This document shows, one piece after another, positions 7,845 through 16,940 of a stretch of DNA of 64,000 bases. This stretch comes from Streptomyces sp. man185. Its GTDB lineage: Bacteria; Actinomycetota; Actinomycetes; Streptomycetales; Streptomycetaceae. Within the stretch, counting starts at the first letter, position 1. Every line of letters begins with the position of its first letter. Both the position numbers and the translations under genes were made by a program. Under the pieces are notes generated by a model that had not been told where the DNA came from, made no database searches, and worked only from the letters and a program-made list of their open reading frames with translations. Location: assembly GCA_002551355.1 (NCBI GenBank), contig NTHE01000023.1, forward strand, positions 47,284-111,283, in the 5' to 3' direction.

Positions 7845-10841
7845 CTAGGCCGCCGCCCCGTAGAACCGCTCCTCCACCACCGCCCGAGCCCTGCGCGTGA
7901 TCCGCCGGTAGTCGTCCAGCATGTCCCCGACATGCCCCGGCTCGTACCCCAGATACCGTCCCACCGCCGCCAGCTCCCGCGGATCGGACGGGAACGTGTC
8001 GCCCGGCCGCCCCCGCACCAGCATCACCGCGTTGCGCACCCGCGCCGCCAGCACCCACGCCTCGTCCAGCGTCTGCGCGTCCTCCGCCGGGATCAGCTCC
8101 GCCGCGCACGCGGCGGCCAGCGCCTCGCGCGTACGCGTCGTGCGCAGGCCCGGCTCCGCCCACCCGTGCTGCATCTGCATCAGCTGCACGGTCCACTCGA
8201 CGTCGCTCAGCCCGCCCCGCCCCAGCTTCGCGTGGAGCGTGGGGTCCGCGCCACGCGGAATCCGTTCGGACTCCATCCGGGCCTTGAGCCGGCGGATCTC
8301 GCGTACGGCGTCCTCGCCGAGCCCTTCCATCGGATACCGCAACGGATCGACCAGCTCGACGAAGTCGCGCCCCAACTCCTCGTCACCCGCCATGTGTTCG
8401 GCCCGCAGCAGGGCCTGGCTCTCCCAGACCAGTGCCCAGCGCCGGTAGTAGGCCTCGTACGACTTGAGCGTGCGCACCATCGGCCCGGTCTTGCCCTCGG
8501 GGCGCAGATCGGCGTCGATCAGCAACGGCGGGTCGGCGGTCGGCAGTTGGAGCAGTCGTCGCATCTCGGAGACGACCGCGTTGGCCGCCCTCCCCGCCTC
8601 CTCGTCGCTCACGCCCTCGCGCGGCCGGTGGACGAAGAGGACGTCGGCGTCGGAGCCGTAACTCAGCTCGTGCCCGCCGAAGCGACCCATACCGATCACG
8701 GCGAACCGGGTCGGCAGGGTGTCGCCCCACCGCTCGCGGACGGCGGCCCGCAGCGCGCCCGCGATCGTGGCGGCGTTGAGGTCGGTGACGGCCGAGCCGA
8801 CCCGGTCGACGAGGGCCCCGTGATCCTGCTCGGCGGGGCTGTCCTCGGTGCCGTACGAGCCGATGAGGTCGGCGGCCGTCGTGCGGAACAGCTCCCGGCG
8901 GCGCACCCCGCGCACCACCGCGACGGCCGACTCCGCGTCCCCGGCCCGCCCCACCGCGGCCAGCACCTCCTGCTCCAGGTGTCCCCGGCTGCGGGGCGTG
9001 AGCCCTTCCGGGTCGCCGAGGATCGCCACCGCCTCCGGGGCCCGCATCAGCAGGTCCGGGGCGAGGCGGCCGGCGGACAGGACCCGGGCGAGGTTCTCCG
9101 CGGCGGCGCCTTCGTCGCGCAGGAGCCGCAGATACCACGGGGTCTTTCCGAGCGCGTCGGACACCTTGCGGAAGCCGAGGAGTCCGGCGTCCGGGTCGGC
9201 GGAGTCCGCGAACCAGCCGAGCAGCACCGGCAGCAGGGTGCGCTGGATGGCGGCCTTGCGGGTCACCCCGGAGGAGAGGGCCTCCAGGTGCCGCAGGGCG
9301 GCGGACGGGTCGGCGTACCCGAGGGCCTCCAGGCGGATCGCGGCGGCCTTCGCGCTGAGCCGGGACTCGCCGGGGGCCAGCTGCGCGACGGCGTCCAGGA
9401 GCGGCCGGTAGAAGATCTTCTCGTGCAGCCGCCGTACGACGGAGGCGTGCCGTCGCCAGGCCTTGTTCAGCTCGGCCACCGGATCGGTGCGCATCCCGAG
9501 CGACCGGCCGAGCCGCCGCAGGTCCGCCTCGCCCTCGGGGACCAGGTGGGTGCGGCGGAGGCGGTAGAGCTGGATGCGGTGCTCCATGGCGCGCAGGAAG
9601 CGGTACGCCTCGTCGAGCTGGGCGGCGTCCGCGCGTCCCACGTACCCCCCCTCGGCGAGCGCCCGCAGCGCCTCCAGGGTGGAGCCGCTGTGCAGCGAGG
9701 CGTCACTGCGCCCGTGCACCAACTGAAGGAGCTGGACGGCGAATTCGACGTCCCGCAGGCCGCCGGGGCCGAGCTTCAGCTCCCGTTCGATGCGGTCGGC
9801 GGGGATGTTGTCGACGACCCGGCGGCGCATCTTCTGCACGTCGGGGACGAAGTTCTCCCTGTCGGCGGCCCCCCAGACGAGCGGCGACACGGCATCGACG
9901 TACTCCGCGCCCAGTTCCGGGTCGCCGGCCACCGCGCGGGCCTTCAACAGGGCCTGGAACTCCCAGGTCTTGGCCCAGCGCTGGTAGTAGGCGAGGTGGG
10001 AGCTGAGGGTGCGGACCAGCGGCCCGTTGCGGCCCTCGGGGCGGAGGTTGGCGTCGACCTCCCAGATGGTGCCCTCGACGGTGGTCTCGGAGCAGATCCG
10101 CATCATGTGGGCGGCCAGCCGGGTGGCGGCCTGCATGGCCTTGGTCTCGTCGACCCCGTCGCGCGCCTCCCCGACGAAGATCACGTCGACGTCGGAGACG
10201 TAGTTCAGCTCCCGCCCGCCGCACTTGCCCATCGCGACGACGGCGAGCCGGCACTGAGCGGCGTCCTCGGGGGCCGCCGTGCGGGCGATGGCGAGAGCGG
10301 CGCGGAGGGTGGCGGTGGCGAGGTCGGCCAGCTCGGCGGCGGTCTGGGCGAGGCCGGTCGTCCCGCACACGTCACGGGCGGCGAGGGTGAGCAGGCACCG
10401 GCGGTAGGCGACCCGCAGCGAGTCCGGGTCGACGGCGTCGGCGAGCCCGCGCTCGAACTCGGCGACGCCGGGGTGCAGGTCGATCGCCTCGTACGTGACG
10501 AGCGCCCGCCAGTCGCGCGGGTGCCGGGCCAGATGGTCGCCGAGCGCCTCCGACGCGCCGAGGACCCCGAGGAGCCGGTCGCGCAGGGGCTTGGCGGTGA
10601 CGAGGGTGTCGAGCAGCACCTGCCGCTCGCTCTCCTCCCCCGCCTCCACGATCCGGACCAGCCCGCGCAGGGCCAGATCCGGGTCGGCGGTTGCCCCGAG
10701 CGCCTCCAGGAGAACCGGATCCGACCGTACGGAGGCCAGCGCGTCCAGTTCGAGGAGCTGCTCGGCGGCGGACGGGTCGGTGAATCCGTGCCGCAGCAGC
10801 CTGGTGAACGTACTGCTTCTGCGCCCCGGCGCGGTCGTCAT
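7845..10841 (-). CDS. glnE: Bifunctional glutamine synthetase adenylyltransferase/deadenylylase
   Basis: 998 residues from the ATG at 10841, which follows GGAGAG; a longer frame exists but lacks a ribosome site. Two nucleotidyltransferase domains carry G-K/R-x-G-G-x-E-L-x-Y-x-S-D-x-D signatures: MGKCGGRELNYVSDVDVIF near residue 205 and MGRFGGHELSYGSDADVLF near residue 720. The enzyme adenylylates and deadenylylates GlnA-type glutamine synthetase to match nitrogen status. Length matches the family. It is tail-to-tail with the ART gene. Confidence 0.95.
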   Translation of the reverse strand: MTTAPGRRSSTFTRLLRHGFTDPSAAEQLLELDALASVRSDPVLLEALGATADPDLALRGLVRIVEAGEESERQVLLDTLVTAKPLRDRLLGVLGASEALGDHLARHPRDWRALVTYEAIDLHPGVAEFERGLADAVDPDSLRVAYRRCLLTLAARDVCGTTGLAQTAAELADLATATLRAALAIARTAAPEDAAQCRLAVVAMGKCGGRELNYVSDVDVIFVGEARDGVDETKAMQAATRLAAHMMRICSETTVEGTIWEVDANLRPEGRNGPLVRTLSSHLAYYQRWAKTWEFQALLKARAVAGDPELGAEYVDAVSPLVWGAADRENFVPDVQKMRRRVVDNIPADRIERELKLGPGGLRDVEFAVQLLQLVHGRSDASLHSGSTLEALRALAEGGYVGRADAAQLDEAYRFLRAMEHRIQLYRLRRTHLVPEGEADLRRLGRSLGMRTDPVAELNKAWRRHASVVRRLHEKIFYRPLLDAVAQLAPGESRLSAKAAAIRLEALGYADPSAALRHLEALSSGVTRKAAIQRTLLPVLLGWFADSADPDAGLLGFRKVSDALGKTPWYLRLLRDEGAAAENLARVLSAGRLAPDLLMRAPEAVAILGDPEGLTPRSRGHLEQEVLAAVGRAGDAESAVAVVRGVRRRELFRTTAADLIGSYGTEDSPAEQDHGALVDRVGSAVTDLNAATIAGALRAAVRERWGDTLPTRFAVIGMGRFGGHELSYGSDADVLFVHRPREGVSDEEAGRAANAVVSEMRRLLQLPTADPPLLIDADLRPEGKTGPMVRTLKSYEAYYRRWALVWESQALLRAEHMAGDEELGRDFVELVDPLRYPMEGLGEDAVREIRRLKARMESERIPRGADPTLHAKLGRGGLSDVEWTVQLMQMQHGWAEPGLRTTRTREALAAACAAELIPAEDAQTLDEAWVLAARVRNAVMLVRGRPGDTFPSDPRELAAVGRYLGYEPGHVGDMLDDYRRITRRARAVVEERFYGAAA

Positions 10842-10926
10842 CCCGTGCTCTCCTGCCAGCCGAACCGAATTGCGTACGTTGCCTCGCCACGGCGCGGCCA
10901 CGTCGCCGCGTCACAGCTCTTCGAGC

Positions 10927-11844
10927 CTAGTCCTGTACCGGGCCATCCGCGGCGGCGGCGGTCGCGGTCGCGGTCGCGACGACGGTTTCGCCCGTCCCGG
11001 CGGCAGCGGCCTTCGCCGTCCCGGCGGAGGCCTTCGCGGTCCCGACGAGGACGGTGGCGTACAGCTCCTCGGAGACCAGGACCCGGGGGCTCAGCCCGGC
11101 GGCGCGCAGGACCTCGACCGCCGTGTCCCGCTGGCGCTCGCTCGCCTCCACGAGCAGGCTGCCGCCGGGCGCGAGCCACCGCGGCGCTTCGGCGGCGACG
11201 CGGCGCATGACGTCGAGCCCGTCCCCACCGCCGTCCAGGGCGACGCGCGGTTCGTGAATGCGGGCCTCCGCGGGCAGCAGCTCGACATCCTCGGTGGGGA
11301 CGTAGGGGACGTTGGCCAGCAGTACGTCGACCCGGCCGCGCAGGCCGACGGGAAGGGGACCGAAGAGGTCGCCCTCGTAGACCTGCCCCAGTTCGCCGAC
11401 GTTGCGCCGGGCGCAGCGCACGGCGGCGGGTTCGACGTCGCAGGCGTGCAGTTCGGCGGCCTCCGTCGCGGCGGCGAGGGCGACGCCGAGCGCGCCGGAA
11501 CCGCAGCAGAGGTCGACGACGACGGCCCGGCGGGGCGCGAGGGCGGCGGCCTGCGCCACCAGGAACTCCGTACGGCGGCGGGGCACGAAGACCCCGGTGT
11601 CCACGGCGAAACGGCGACCGTGGAAATCCGCCCAGCCCAGGACGTGTTCGAGCGGCAGCCCGGCGGCGCGGCGCCCGATGAGGAAGGACAGCTCGCCGGG
11701 GGACGCGGCGGCCTGGTGGAGGAGGCGGGCCTCGTCCTCGGCGAAGACGCAGCCGGCGCGGCGGAGGGCGACGACGGTGTCGGCGAAGGCAGAGGAAGCG
11801 GGAGGGGGAGGGGGAGAGTCGGAACGAGAGGAGTGAACGGGCAT
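10927..11844 (-). CDS. PrmC/HemK-like protein (glutamine-N5) methyltransferase, substrate unknown
   Basis: 305 residues. The SAM-binding motif is VVVDLCCGSGALG (about residue 110) and the catalytic motif is NVPYVP (about residue 180) instead of the canonical NPPY of release-factor methyltransferase PrmC. The segments PRRRTEFLV and EPRVALDGGGDGLDVMRR otherwise match HemK-family proteins. A distinct actinobacterial PrmC-related subfamily of unknown substrate fits best; the true prmC would be expected beside prfA elsewhere. The last 40 residues are an Ala/Thr/Lys-rich low-complexity tail. It lies 85 bp upstream of glnE on the same strand. Confidence 0.75.
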   Translation of the reverse strand: MPVHSSRSDSPPPPPASSAFADTVVALRRAGCVFAEDEARLLHQAAASPGELSFLIGRRAAGLPLEHVLGWADFHGRRFAVDTGVFVPRRRTEFLVAQAAALAPRRAVVVDLCCGSGALGVALAAATEAAELHACDVEPAAVRCARRNVGELGQVYEGDLFGPLPVGLRGRVDVLLANVPYVPTEDVELLPAEARIHEPRVALDGGGDGLDVMRRVAAEAPRWLAPGGSLLVEASERQRDTAVEVLRAAGLSPRVLVSEELYATVLVGTAKASAGTAKAAAAGTGETVVATATATAAAADGPVQD

Positions 11845-12050
11845 ACGAGCGAAGCCTTTCGGGAAATCCGATGGGCGCTCGGTGATCGTCCTAGTCCGTC
11901 CGGTCGGCTGCTGTTGCTGCTGCCGTCACTGCTGCCGGTCGTACGACGCGATCGCGCGGGGTGAGCACCCAGCCTGATCCAGCGGTAATGGGTCCCACCT
12001 CCTCGGTCGATCTCGTCGGCCCCCGTGGCGTACGGGGGTCGTAACAGTAC

Positions 12051-12095
12051 AACAGCCCGCTTCCACGCCCGGGCTGGGCGCGGAGGCGGGCTGTT
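12051..12095. terminator. Hairpin terminator downstream of the MFS exporter
   Basis: AACAGCCCGCTTCC pairs with GGAGGCGGGCTGTT (14 bp with one G-U). It lies 21 bp beyond the 3' end of the minus-strand exporter gene. The rest of the 11845-12115 gap shows no gene. Confidence 0.65.
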
Positions 12096-12115
12096 CGGTC
12101 CGCAGGCCGCTCGGG

Positions 12116-13672
12116 CTACAGATCCACGCTGTCCCGCAGCTTGGTGGGCGTCAGGAACAGCGAGGCGATCACTCCGATCACGGCGATGCCGGCCGAGATG
12201 AGGAAGATGTGGCCGGTGGCGTCCCCGTACGCGGCCCGGACGACGCCCTGGACCTGGGGCGGCATGGCGGCGACGTTGAGGGTGGAGCCGCTGGAACCGG
12301 ACACGGCCGGGTCGATACCGAGCTTCGTCAGCCCGTCGGTGATCTTCGCGGACACCTGGTGGGCGAGGACCGCGCCGAGGACGGAGACGCCCATGGTGCC
12401 GCCGAGGGAGCGGAAGAAGGTGATGGCCCCGCTGGCCGCGCCGATCTCGCTGAGCGGGACGGTGTTCTGGAGGACGAGCACCAGATTCTGCATCGACATG
12501 CCGACCCCGACGCCCACACCGAGCATCCCCAGCGACACCATCACGAGCGAGGTCTCGTGATCGACGAAGGACAGGCCGAGGAAGCCGAGGGCGAGGACGA
12601 CCGCACCGGTGACGATGAACGGCTTGACCTTGCCGGTCCTGGACACGAGGCGGCCGGCGACGGTGGAGGAGACGAGGACTCCCGCCATCAGCGGGATGGT
12701 GAGGAGCCCCGCCTCGGTCGGCGAGTACCCGCGGCCGATCTGGAAGTACTGGCCGAGGAAGACCGCGCCGCCGAACATGGCCATGCCGACGGCGAGGCTG
12801 GCGACGATCGCGAGGGCGGGGTCGCGGCGGCGGACGACGTGGAGGGGAACGACGGGCTCCTTGACCCGGGCCTCGACGAGAACGGCTGCCCCCAGGACGA
12901 TCACGCTCCCGCCGACCATGAGGCCGGACTGCCAGGAGATCCAGTCGAAGTCGTCGCCGACGAAGGTGACCCAGAGGAGCAGCAGGCTGATCCCGGCGGC
13001 GATCAGCGAGGCGCCGAGGTAGTCGACCTTGGTGTCGGGCCGGCGGACCTCGGCGAGGTGCAGGGTGCGGGCGAGCATCACCGAGGCGAGGAGCGTGAAG
13101 GGCACGGCGATGAAGAAGCACCAGCGCCAGCCGAGCCAGGAAGAGTCGGTGATGAACCCGCCGAGCAGCGGCCCGCCGACGGTGGCGACGGCCATGACGC
13201 CGCCGAGGTAACCGTTGTAGCGGCCGCGCTCCCTCGGGCTGATCATCGCGGCGATGATCACCTGCACGAGCACCTGGAGCGCGCCCATGCCGAGTCCCTG
13301 CACGGCGCGGAAGGCGATCAGCTGCTCGGTGGACTGGGCGAACCCGCAGGCGACCGACGAGACGACGAAGAGCCCGATGGCTATCTGGAGCAGCAGCTTC
13401 TTGCTGAACAGGTCGGCGAGCTTGCCCCAGATCGGGGTGGAGGCCGTGGAGGCGAGCAGGGTCGAGGTGACGACCCAGGTGTACTGCGACTGCGTGCCGT
13501 CGAGGGACCCGATGATCTGCGGGAGCGCGACCGAGACCACGGTGCTGCTGATCATCGCCACGAACAGGACGATGAGCAGCCCGCTCAGGGCACGCAGGAC
13601 GTGACGGTGGTCCATGGGTGCGGCGGCGGGGGCCCCGGCCGGGGCGGCGGCGGTGTCTGCTGCTGCGCTCAC
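12116..13672 (-). CDS. DHA2-family (EmrB/QacA) multidrug MFS exporter
   Basis: 518 residues from the GTG at 13672, which has GGAGG exactly 6 nt upstream; a longer frame to 13729 lacks such a site. About 14 membrane segments are expected, as for the DHA2 family; visible ones include VLRALSGLLIVLFVAMISST. Motif A appears as GKLADLFSKK, and motif C-like glycine-rich helices are present. It would export a drug or secondary metabolite by proton antiport. It is divergent from a TetR regulator whose shared intergenic region holds direct repeats, implying local repression and induction by substrate. Confidence 0.87.
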   Translation of the reverse strand: MSAAADTAAAPAGAPAAAPMDHRHVLRALSGLLIVLFVAMISSTVVSVALPQIIGSLDGTQSQYTWVVTSTLLASTASTPIWGKLADLFSKKLLLQIAIGLFVVSSVACGFAQSTEQLIAFRAVQGLGMGALQVLVQVIIAAMISPRERGRYNGYLGGVMAVATVGGPLLGGFITDSSWLGWRWCFFIAVPFTLLASVMLARTLHLAEVRRPDTKVDYLGASLIAAGISLLLLWVTFVGDDFDWISWQSGLMVGGSVIVLGAAVLVEARVKEPVVPLHVVRRRDPALAIVASLAVGMAMFGGAVFLGQYFQIGRGYSPTEAGLLTIPLMAGVLVSSTVAGRLVSRTGKVKPFIVTGAVVLALGFLGLSFVDHETSLVMVSLGMLGVGVGVGMSMQNLVLVLQNTVPLSEIGAASGAITFFRSLGGTMGVSVLGAVLAHQVSAKITDGLTKLGIDPAVSGSSGSTLNVAAMPPQVQGVVRAAYGDATGHIFLISAGIAVIGVIASLFLTPTKLRDSVDL

Positions 13673-13773
13673 GCGCAACCTCCGGAAAGTTCGTACGAGA
13701 GGCCCGTACGAGGCGTCGGCGCCGGGCATCCGTGCGCGGCCCCGTACAGGGAGAAGACTTCACCATACATGCA

Positions 13774-13800
13774 CACTGCGCAATTTTGCCCACTGCGCAA
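13774..13800. promoter_or_regulatory. Direct repeats, candidate TetR operator
   Basis: CACTGCGCAA occurs at 13774-13783 and again at 13791-13800 (17-bp period), each containing the palindrome TGCGCA. They sit in the intergenic region of the divergent exporter and TetR genes, close to the TetR start. Confidence 0.55.
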
Positions 13801-13829
13801 GAATCTCGGACCCGGGGGATAATGCCCCC

Positions 13830-14429
13830 ATGGACAGCAGCACCGCGGGACCGGGACTCCGGGAACGCAAGAAGGAAGCCACCCGACAGGCCGTGCACGA
13901 GGCGACCCTGCGCCTCACGGTGGAGCACGGCTTCGACCACGTGACGGTCGAGGCGGTGGCGGACGCGGCCGGGATCTCCCGCAGAACGTTCTCCAACTAC
14001 TTCACCAACAAGGAGGACGCCCTCCTCTACGGCGAGGAGCAGCAGATCAGGGCCCTGGTCCGCACGGTGCGGGACCGCCCCACCGAAGAACCCGCCTGGC
14101 CGGCGCTGCGCGCCGCGGTGGCCCAGTTCGCGGACCGGGTGGCGCCCCCGGAGCGCGAGTGGGCGGTGCGCACCCGCCTGGCGATGCGCCACCCCTCGCT
14201 GCTGGCACGCCAGTTGGCCAACCACGCGACCCTGGAACGCGACCTGGCCGAAGCGGTCGCCGCCCGCCCGGGCCCGCCCTCGGCCCCGGTCCGCCCGATC
14301 GTCCTGGCGGCGGGCTTCCTCGCCTCGCTCCGGATCGCGATGCGCATGTGGATCGAGGAGGACCTGGCCCGGGAACCGGCGGCGGTGATCGACGAGATCC
14401 TGGACGAGATGGGGCGGGGGTTCGTGTGA
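13830..14429 (+). CDS. TetR-family transcriptional regulator
   Basis: 199 residues. N-terminal helix-turn-helix: AVADAAGISRRTFSNYFTNK, preceded by KEATRQAVHEATLRLTVEHG. The C-terminal ligand domain is short and helical. The ATG at 13830 follows a G-rich segment. The gene is divergent from the DHA2 exporter and very probably represses it, sensing the exported compound. Confidence 0.88.
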   Translation: MDSSTAGPGLRERKKEATRQAVHEATLRLTVEHGFDHVTVEAVADAAGISRRTFSNYFTNKEDALLYGEEQQIRALVRTVRDRPTEEPAWPALRAAVAQFADRVAPPEREWAVRTRLAMRHPSLLARQLANHATLERDLAEAVAARPGPPSAPVRPIVLAAGFLASLRIAMRMWIEEDLAREPAAVIDEILDEMGRGFV

Positions 14430-14641
14430 GCGGGGGGCAGGCCGGGTCAGGCCCCGGGGGGACGGAGACAGACAGGACCCCGGGGGGCGGGTGAGGGCGG
14501 GACCTCCGCCTTCCCCCGCACTCATCAGCGATTCACCGGCGCCGTTGCTCACCGGCTCGCCGGTCATCGCGCCCCGATCCGCCGACAGCGGGATGACGAA
14601 GAGTCAGGCCCGCCCGTGAACCCGCTCCCTTGGCGCCCGAC

Positions 14642-15406
14642 TCAGGAATCCGGCTGGTCGACGCGGATCTCGTAGGCGATCTCCCAGCGGATGTCCGGCA
14701 CGACGATGTCGGCGGTCTCCACGGGGCGGCCCTCGCGGTCGAAGTACGTGCGCTCGATCTCGATGACCAGGTCGCCGATGGAGATGCCGAGCAGATTGGC
14801 CTGTTCCCGCGTCGCGCGGGCGGGCCGGGGCAGTTCGATGCCGGTGGCGATGCCCACCCCGATGGAGCGCATGCGCTCGACGACGCCGATCTTGCCGTGC
14901 GGCCCCATCTCCGGGAGCAGGACGGGCGTCCCGTCCGTGATGGCCATCGGCTCCCAGCTCTTGGCGAGCTGTACGGGCATGCCGTCGGCGAGGAACTCGT
15001 AGTCGGTCACGACACAGAGGTCGCCGGGCTCGATCGCCAGGCGCTCCGCGATGTCCTCCGGCGCGGGAACGCGGGCCGCGCTGGTGCACTCCCAGTCGGC
15101 CTCGTGGTCGAGCTCGCTCATGTCCGAGGCGAACGGGCTCTTGTTGCGCTGCTCGCGGTGGCGTGAGCGGACCATGCGCCGACGCTCGCGGGCCCGACGG
15201 ACGTACGTACCGGAGCCGGCGCGGCCTTCGAGGATGCCCTCAATGATCAGGCGCTCCATGGCCCGCTGCGCCACGGACTGGCCGACGCCGTACTCCTCGG
15301 CGAACCGCGCCCGGGACGGCAGCTTGTCCCCTACGGCCCACTCGCCGGCTCGCACGCGAGCACGCAGCTTGTCCGCCACCTGCAAGTACGGCGTATCACG
15401 TGGCAT
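14642..15406 (-). CDS. GntR/HutC-family regulator with UTRA domain (KorSA-like)
   Basis: 254 residues. A winged helix occupies residues 1-70 (KLRARVRAGEWAVGDKLPSR, EYGVGQSVAQRAMERLIIEG); a UTRA effector domain follows residue 90, ending in DLVIEIERTYFDREGRPVET. Such regulators are typical of actinomycete integrative conjugative elements, where they repress transfer genes. Here it is divergent from a run of small genes and about 1.5 kb from an integrase fragment, so it is read as a surviving element regulator. A chromosomal metabolic regulator remains possible. Confidence 0.8.
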   Translation of the reverse strand: MPRDTPYLQVADKLRARVRAGEWAVGDKLPSRARFAEEYGVGQSVAQRAMERLIIEGILEGRAGSGTYVRRARERRRMVRSRHREQRNKSPFASDMSELDHEADWECTSAARVPAPEDIAERLAIEPGDLCVVTDYEFLADGMPVQLAKSWEPMAITDGTPVLLPEMGPHGKIGVVERMRSIGVGIATGIELPRPARATREQANLLGISIGDLVIEIERTYFDREGRPVETADIVVPDIRWEIAYEIRVDQPDS

Positions 15407-15476
15407 TTGAGCAGCTCCGTGTGTTCGGCGTCGGTACGGGCGTCGCTGGTTGACAAAGCTAACCCATCAGGTTGAA

Positions 15477-15490
15477 GCTGAATACTCAGC
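15477..15490. promoter_or_regulatory. Candidate GntR operator between divergent genes
   Basis: GCTGA-ATAC-TCAGC is a perfect inverted repeat in the 122-bp region between the GntR gene and the small-gene chain. A TTGACA hexamer lies upstream at 15450-15455 on the plus strand. The region is markedly richer in A+T than its surroundings. Confidence 0.4.
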
Positions 15491-15528
15491 ATCACTTGGA
15501 GTGACATTCGGTTCACCAGGGGAGAAGT

Positions 15529-15906
15529 GTGCGCTCTGCACAAGCGCGGGTTGCGGCGCTGACCGGCATGCTCGCCGCCGCCACAGGCACCGAACCGCGC
15601 CTGGCCACCGACCTGAACGTCTTCCGCGTCGAGGCCGATCTCCCCGCCGAGTTGAGCGCGACCGCCCACGCGGCCGTCCTCGCCGCCCTGGCCTCGGCGG
15701 ACCGCTTCGGGCACACGCGCACCCGCGCCGCCGAGTACGTCTGGGCCGAGATCAGCAGAGAGGCGAACGTGACCACAACCGAATCCCCCGATACGGCGTA
15801 TCGCGCCCTGCTCGGCCACACGATGACCTGCACCGCCTGCCGGACCGGGGCGGTCTGCCCCGACGCGGCCAGGCTCGTCCGCGCCTGGCGGGAGACCCGC
15901 CGATGA
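15529..15906 (+). CDS. Small protein, element-associated, function unknown
   Basis: 125 residues from a GTG preceded by AGGGGAGAA. Helical N-terminal half (VAALTGMLAAATGTEPRLAT, DLPAELSATAHAAVLAALAS), then a short Cys-containing segment TCTACRTGAVCPDAARLV with three cysteines that could bind metal. I do not recognise a named family; similar small proteins are common beside GntR regulators in Streptomyces integrative elements. Its stop overlaps the next start (ATGA), beginning a coupled chain. Confidence 0.65.
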   Translation: MRSAQARVAALTGMLAAATGTEPRLATDLNVFRVEADLPAELSATAHAAVLAALASADRFGHTRTRAAEYVWAEISREANVTTTESPDTAYRALLGHTMTCTACRTGAVCPDAARLVRAWRETRR

Positions 15907-15980
15907 GGGTCGACCGATGGGCACCGACCTATGTGCGCGCCACCAGCCACATCGGCCCCACCCACGACGGAGGCACCTGA
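15903..15980 (+). CDS. Micro-ORF of 25 residues in a coupled chain
   Basis: ATG at 15903 overlaps the preceding TGA (ATGA), with GGGAG 8 nt upstream. The product is 25 residues, rich in Thr/His, with no recognisable motif. Its TGA overlaps the next ATG (TGATG). It may be expressed only to carry ribosomes to the next genes, or be a relic of a longer gene. Confidence 0.4.
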   Translation: MRVDRWAPTYVRATSHIGPTHDGGT

Positions 15981-16030
15981 TGCGCAGCACTCACCCGGCC
16001 TTACCGACAGCACCAGGGAGGCCCGAATGA
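15980..16030 (+). CDS. Micro-ORF of 16 residues in a coupled chain
   Basis: ATG at 15980 has GGAGG with 6-nt spacing, the best ribosome site in the chain. The peptide is MRSTHPALPTAPGRPE. Its stop lies within the ATGA that starts the zinc-ribbon-like gene at 16027. Translational coupling or a leader-peptide role is inferred from architecture only. Confidence 0.4.
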   Translation: MRSTHPALPTAPGRPE

Positions 16031-16302
16031 TCACTCTCTCCCCGACGGACGCCCTCGAATGCGAGGCGTGCTGGAACGCCCCGGTCACCGCCGCCCGACA
16101 GACCCCCGCCGGCCGCGACCTGCTCTGCGAGGAGTGTGCGGAGGGCGACTACCCGCGCCGCGTCGACCTCTTCCCGCCGTTCGGCATCTACGGCCTGACG
16201 ACCCGCAAGCTCCTGAACGACGGCAAACACGGCAGCGGCTCACCGAAGCTCCCGCCGGCCCCGGGCCCGGCACCGTACCCACCGGGAACCCCGCCGGTGT
16301 AG
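16027..16302 (+). CDS. Small Cys-rich, zinc-ribbon-like protein
   Basis: 91 residues from the ATG at 16027, which follows GGGAGG by 5 nt. The N-terminal part has two CxxC pairs, CEAC and CEEC, about 20 residues apart (CEACWNAPVTA...LLCEECAEGD), a likely zinc-binding fold. A basic middle and a Pro-rich C-terminus follow. Last gene of the overlapping chain after the GntR regulator. Nucleic-acid binding is plausible but not shown. Confidence 0.6.
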   Translation: MITLSPTDALECEACWNAPVTAARQTPAGRDLLCEECAEGDYPRRVDLFPPFGIYGLTTRKLLNDGKHGSGSPKLPPAPGPAPYPPGTPPV

Positions 16303-16940
16303 CTCAAGCGCTCCCGCCCTGCCCGCGCCCCTCTCCGGATCAGCCGCCGAAGAGTTCGGTGTACAGGCAGGGCTGAAGGTCGGCCCGCCGGCAGTGTCCC
16401 CGTCGCGACGGATCGACAACGCCGCCTCTCCGGCAGCCCGGGCCGTTGTCAGCACCCCTTGCTAGGTCGCTTGGTGGTTGCAGACCGGTCAGACCTTCGA
16501 GGTACGCGGTCAAGGGGGGTGGGCACAAAGGTCCCCGGGAGCCACCTCGGGACTATGTTGCAGGCCGTGGATTCCCACCCCCCTCTTCCACCATGAGCAC
16601 GTGACAGTCCGTCGGCCAGATCCATACAGCGCAGGCCGACCGGGGAGAAGTCGTAGGGCATTTCGCCGGTGGCTTCGAGCACACTCACGGCTCTGCCGGA
16701 GCCGGAGCCTTAACGGTTCTCTTCGTCGTCACCGGTCCCAGGCTGCGCAGCACCCCAGGCGTCGAAGAGGGCATCGTCGTCCTCGTCGAGGCCGGAATCC
16801 TCAAGGACGGCGAGCAGGGCGGTCTCGAACGCGCGCCGTTCGGCGGCCACGGGAGCGACTCGTGGGTCATCGACGGCGACACTGTCGTCGACTACCTCCT
16901 CGGCGCCGTCGATACGATCGGATTCCTCCCGCAGAGACGG
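16303..16940. other. Eroded stretch with no intact gene
   Basis: This segment separates the small-gene chain from the integrase fragment. A plus frame is open from 16605 into the integrase fragment with GC-biased third positions, but it has no start codon before 16941 and no recognised family. A minus frame at 16449-16688 (starting VSVLEATGEMPYDF) also looks partly coding-like. Both are best viewed as fragments left by deletions. Confidence 0.5.

Noticed and set aside
7800..11210. 1136-codon plus-strand open frame
   Set aside because: Antisense to glnE and the PrmC-like gene; no family features, while the minus strand gives full-length known proteins.
11091..14567. 1158-codon minus-strand open frame
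   Set aside because: Out-of-frame reading of the exporter and methyltransferase genes and antisense to TetR.
16290..16360. tRNA-like start (GGTGTAGCTCAA) and a GTTCGG element
   Set aside because: No pairing acceptor stem, anticodon arm or proper T-loop could be folded.
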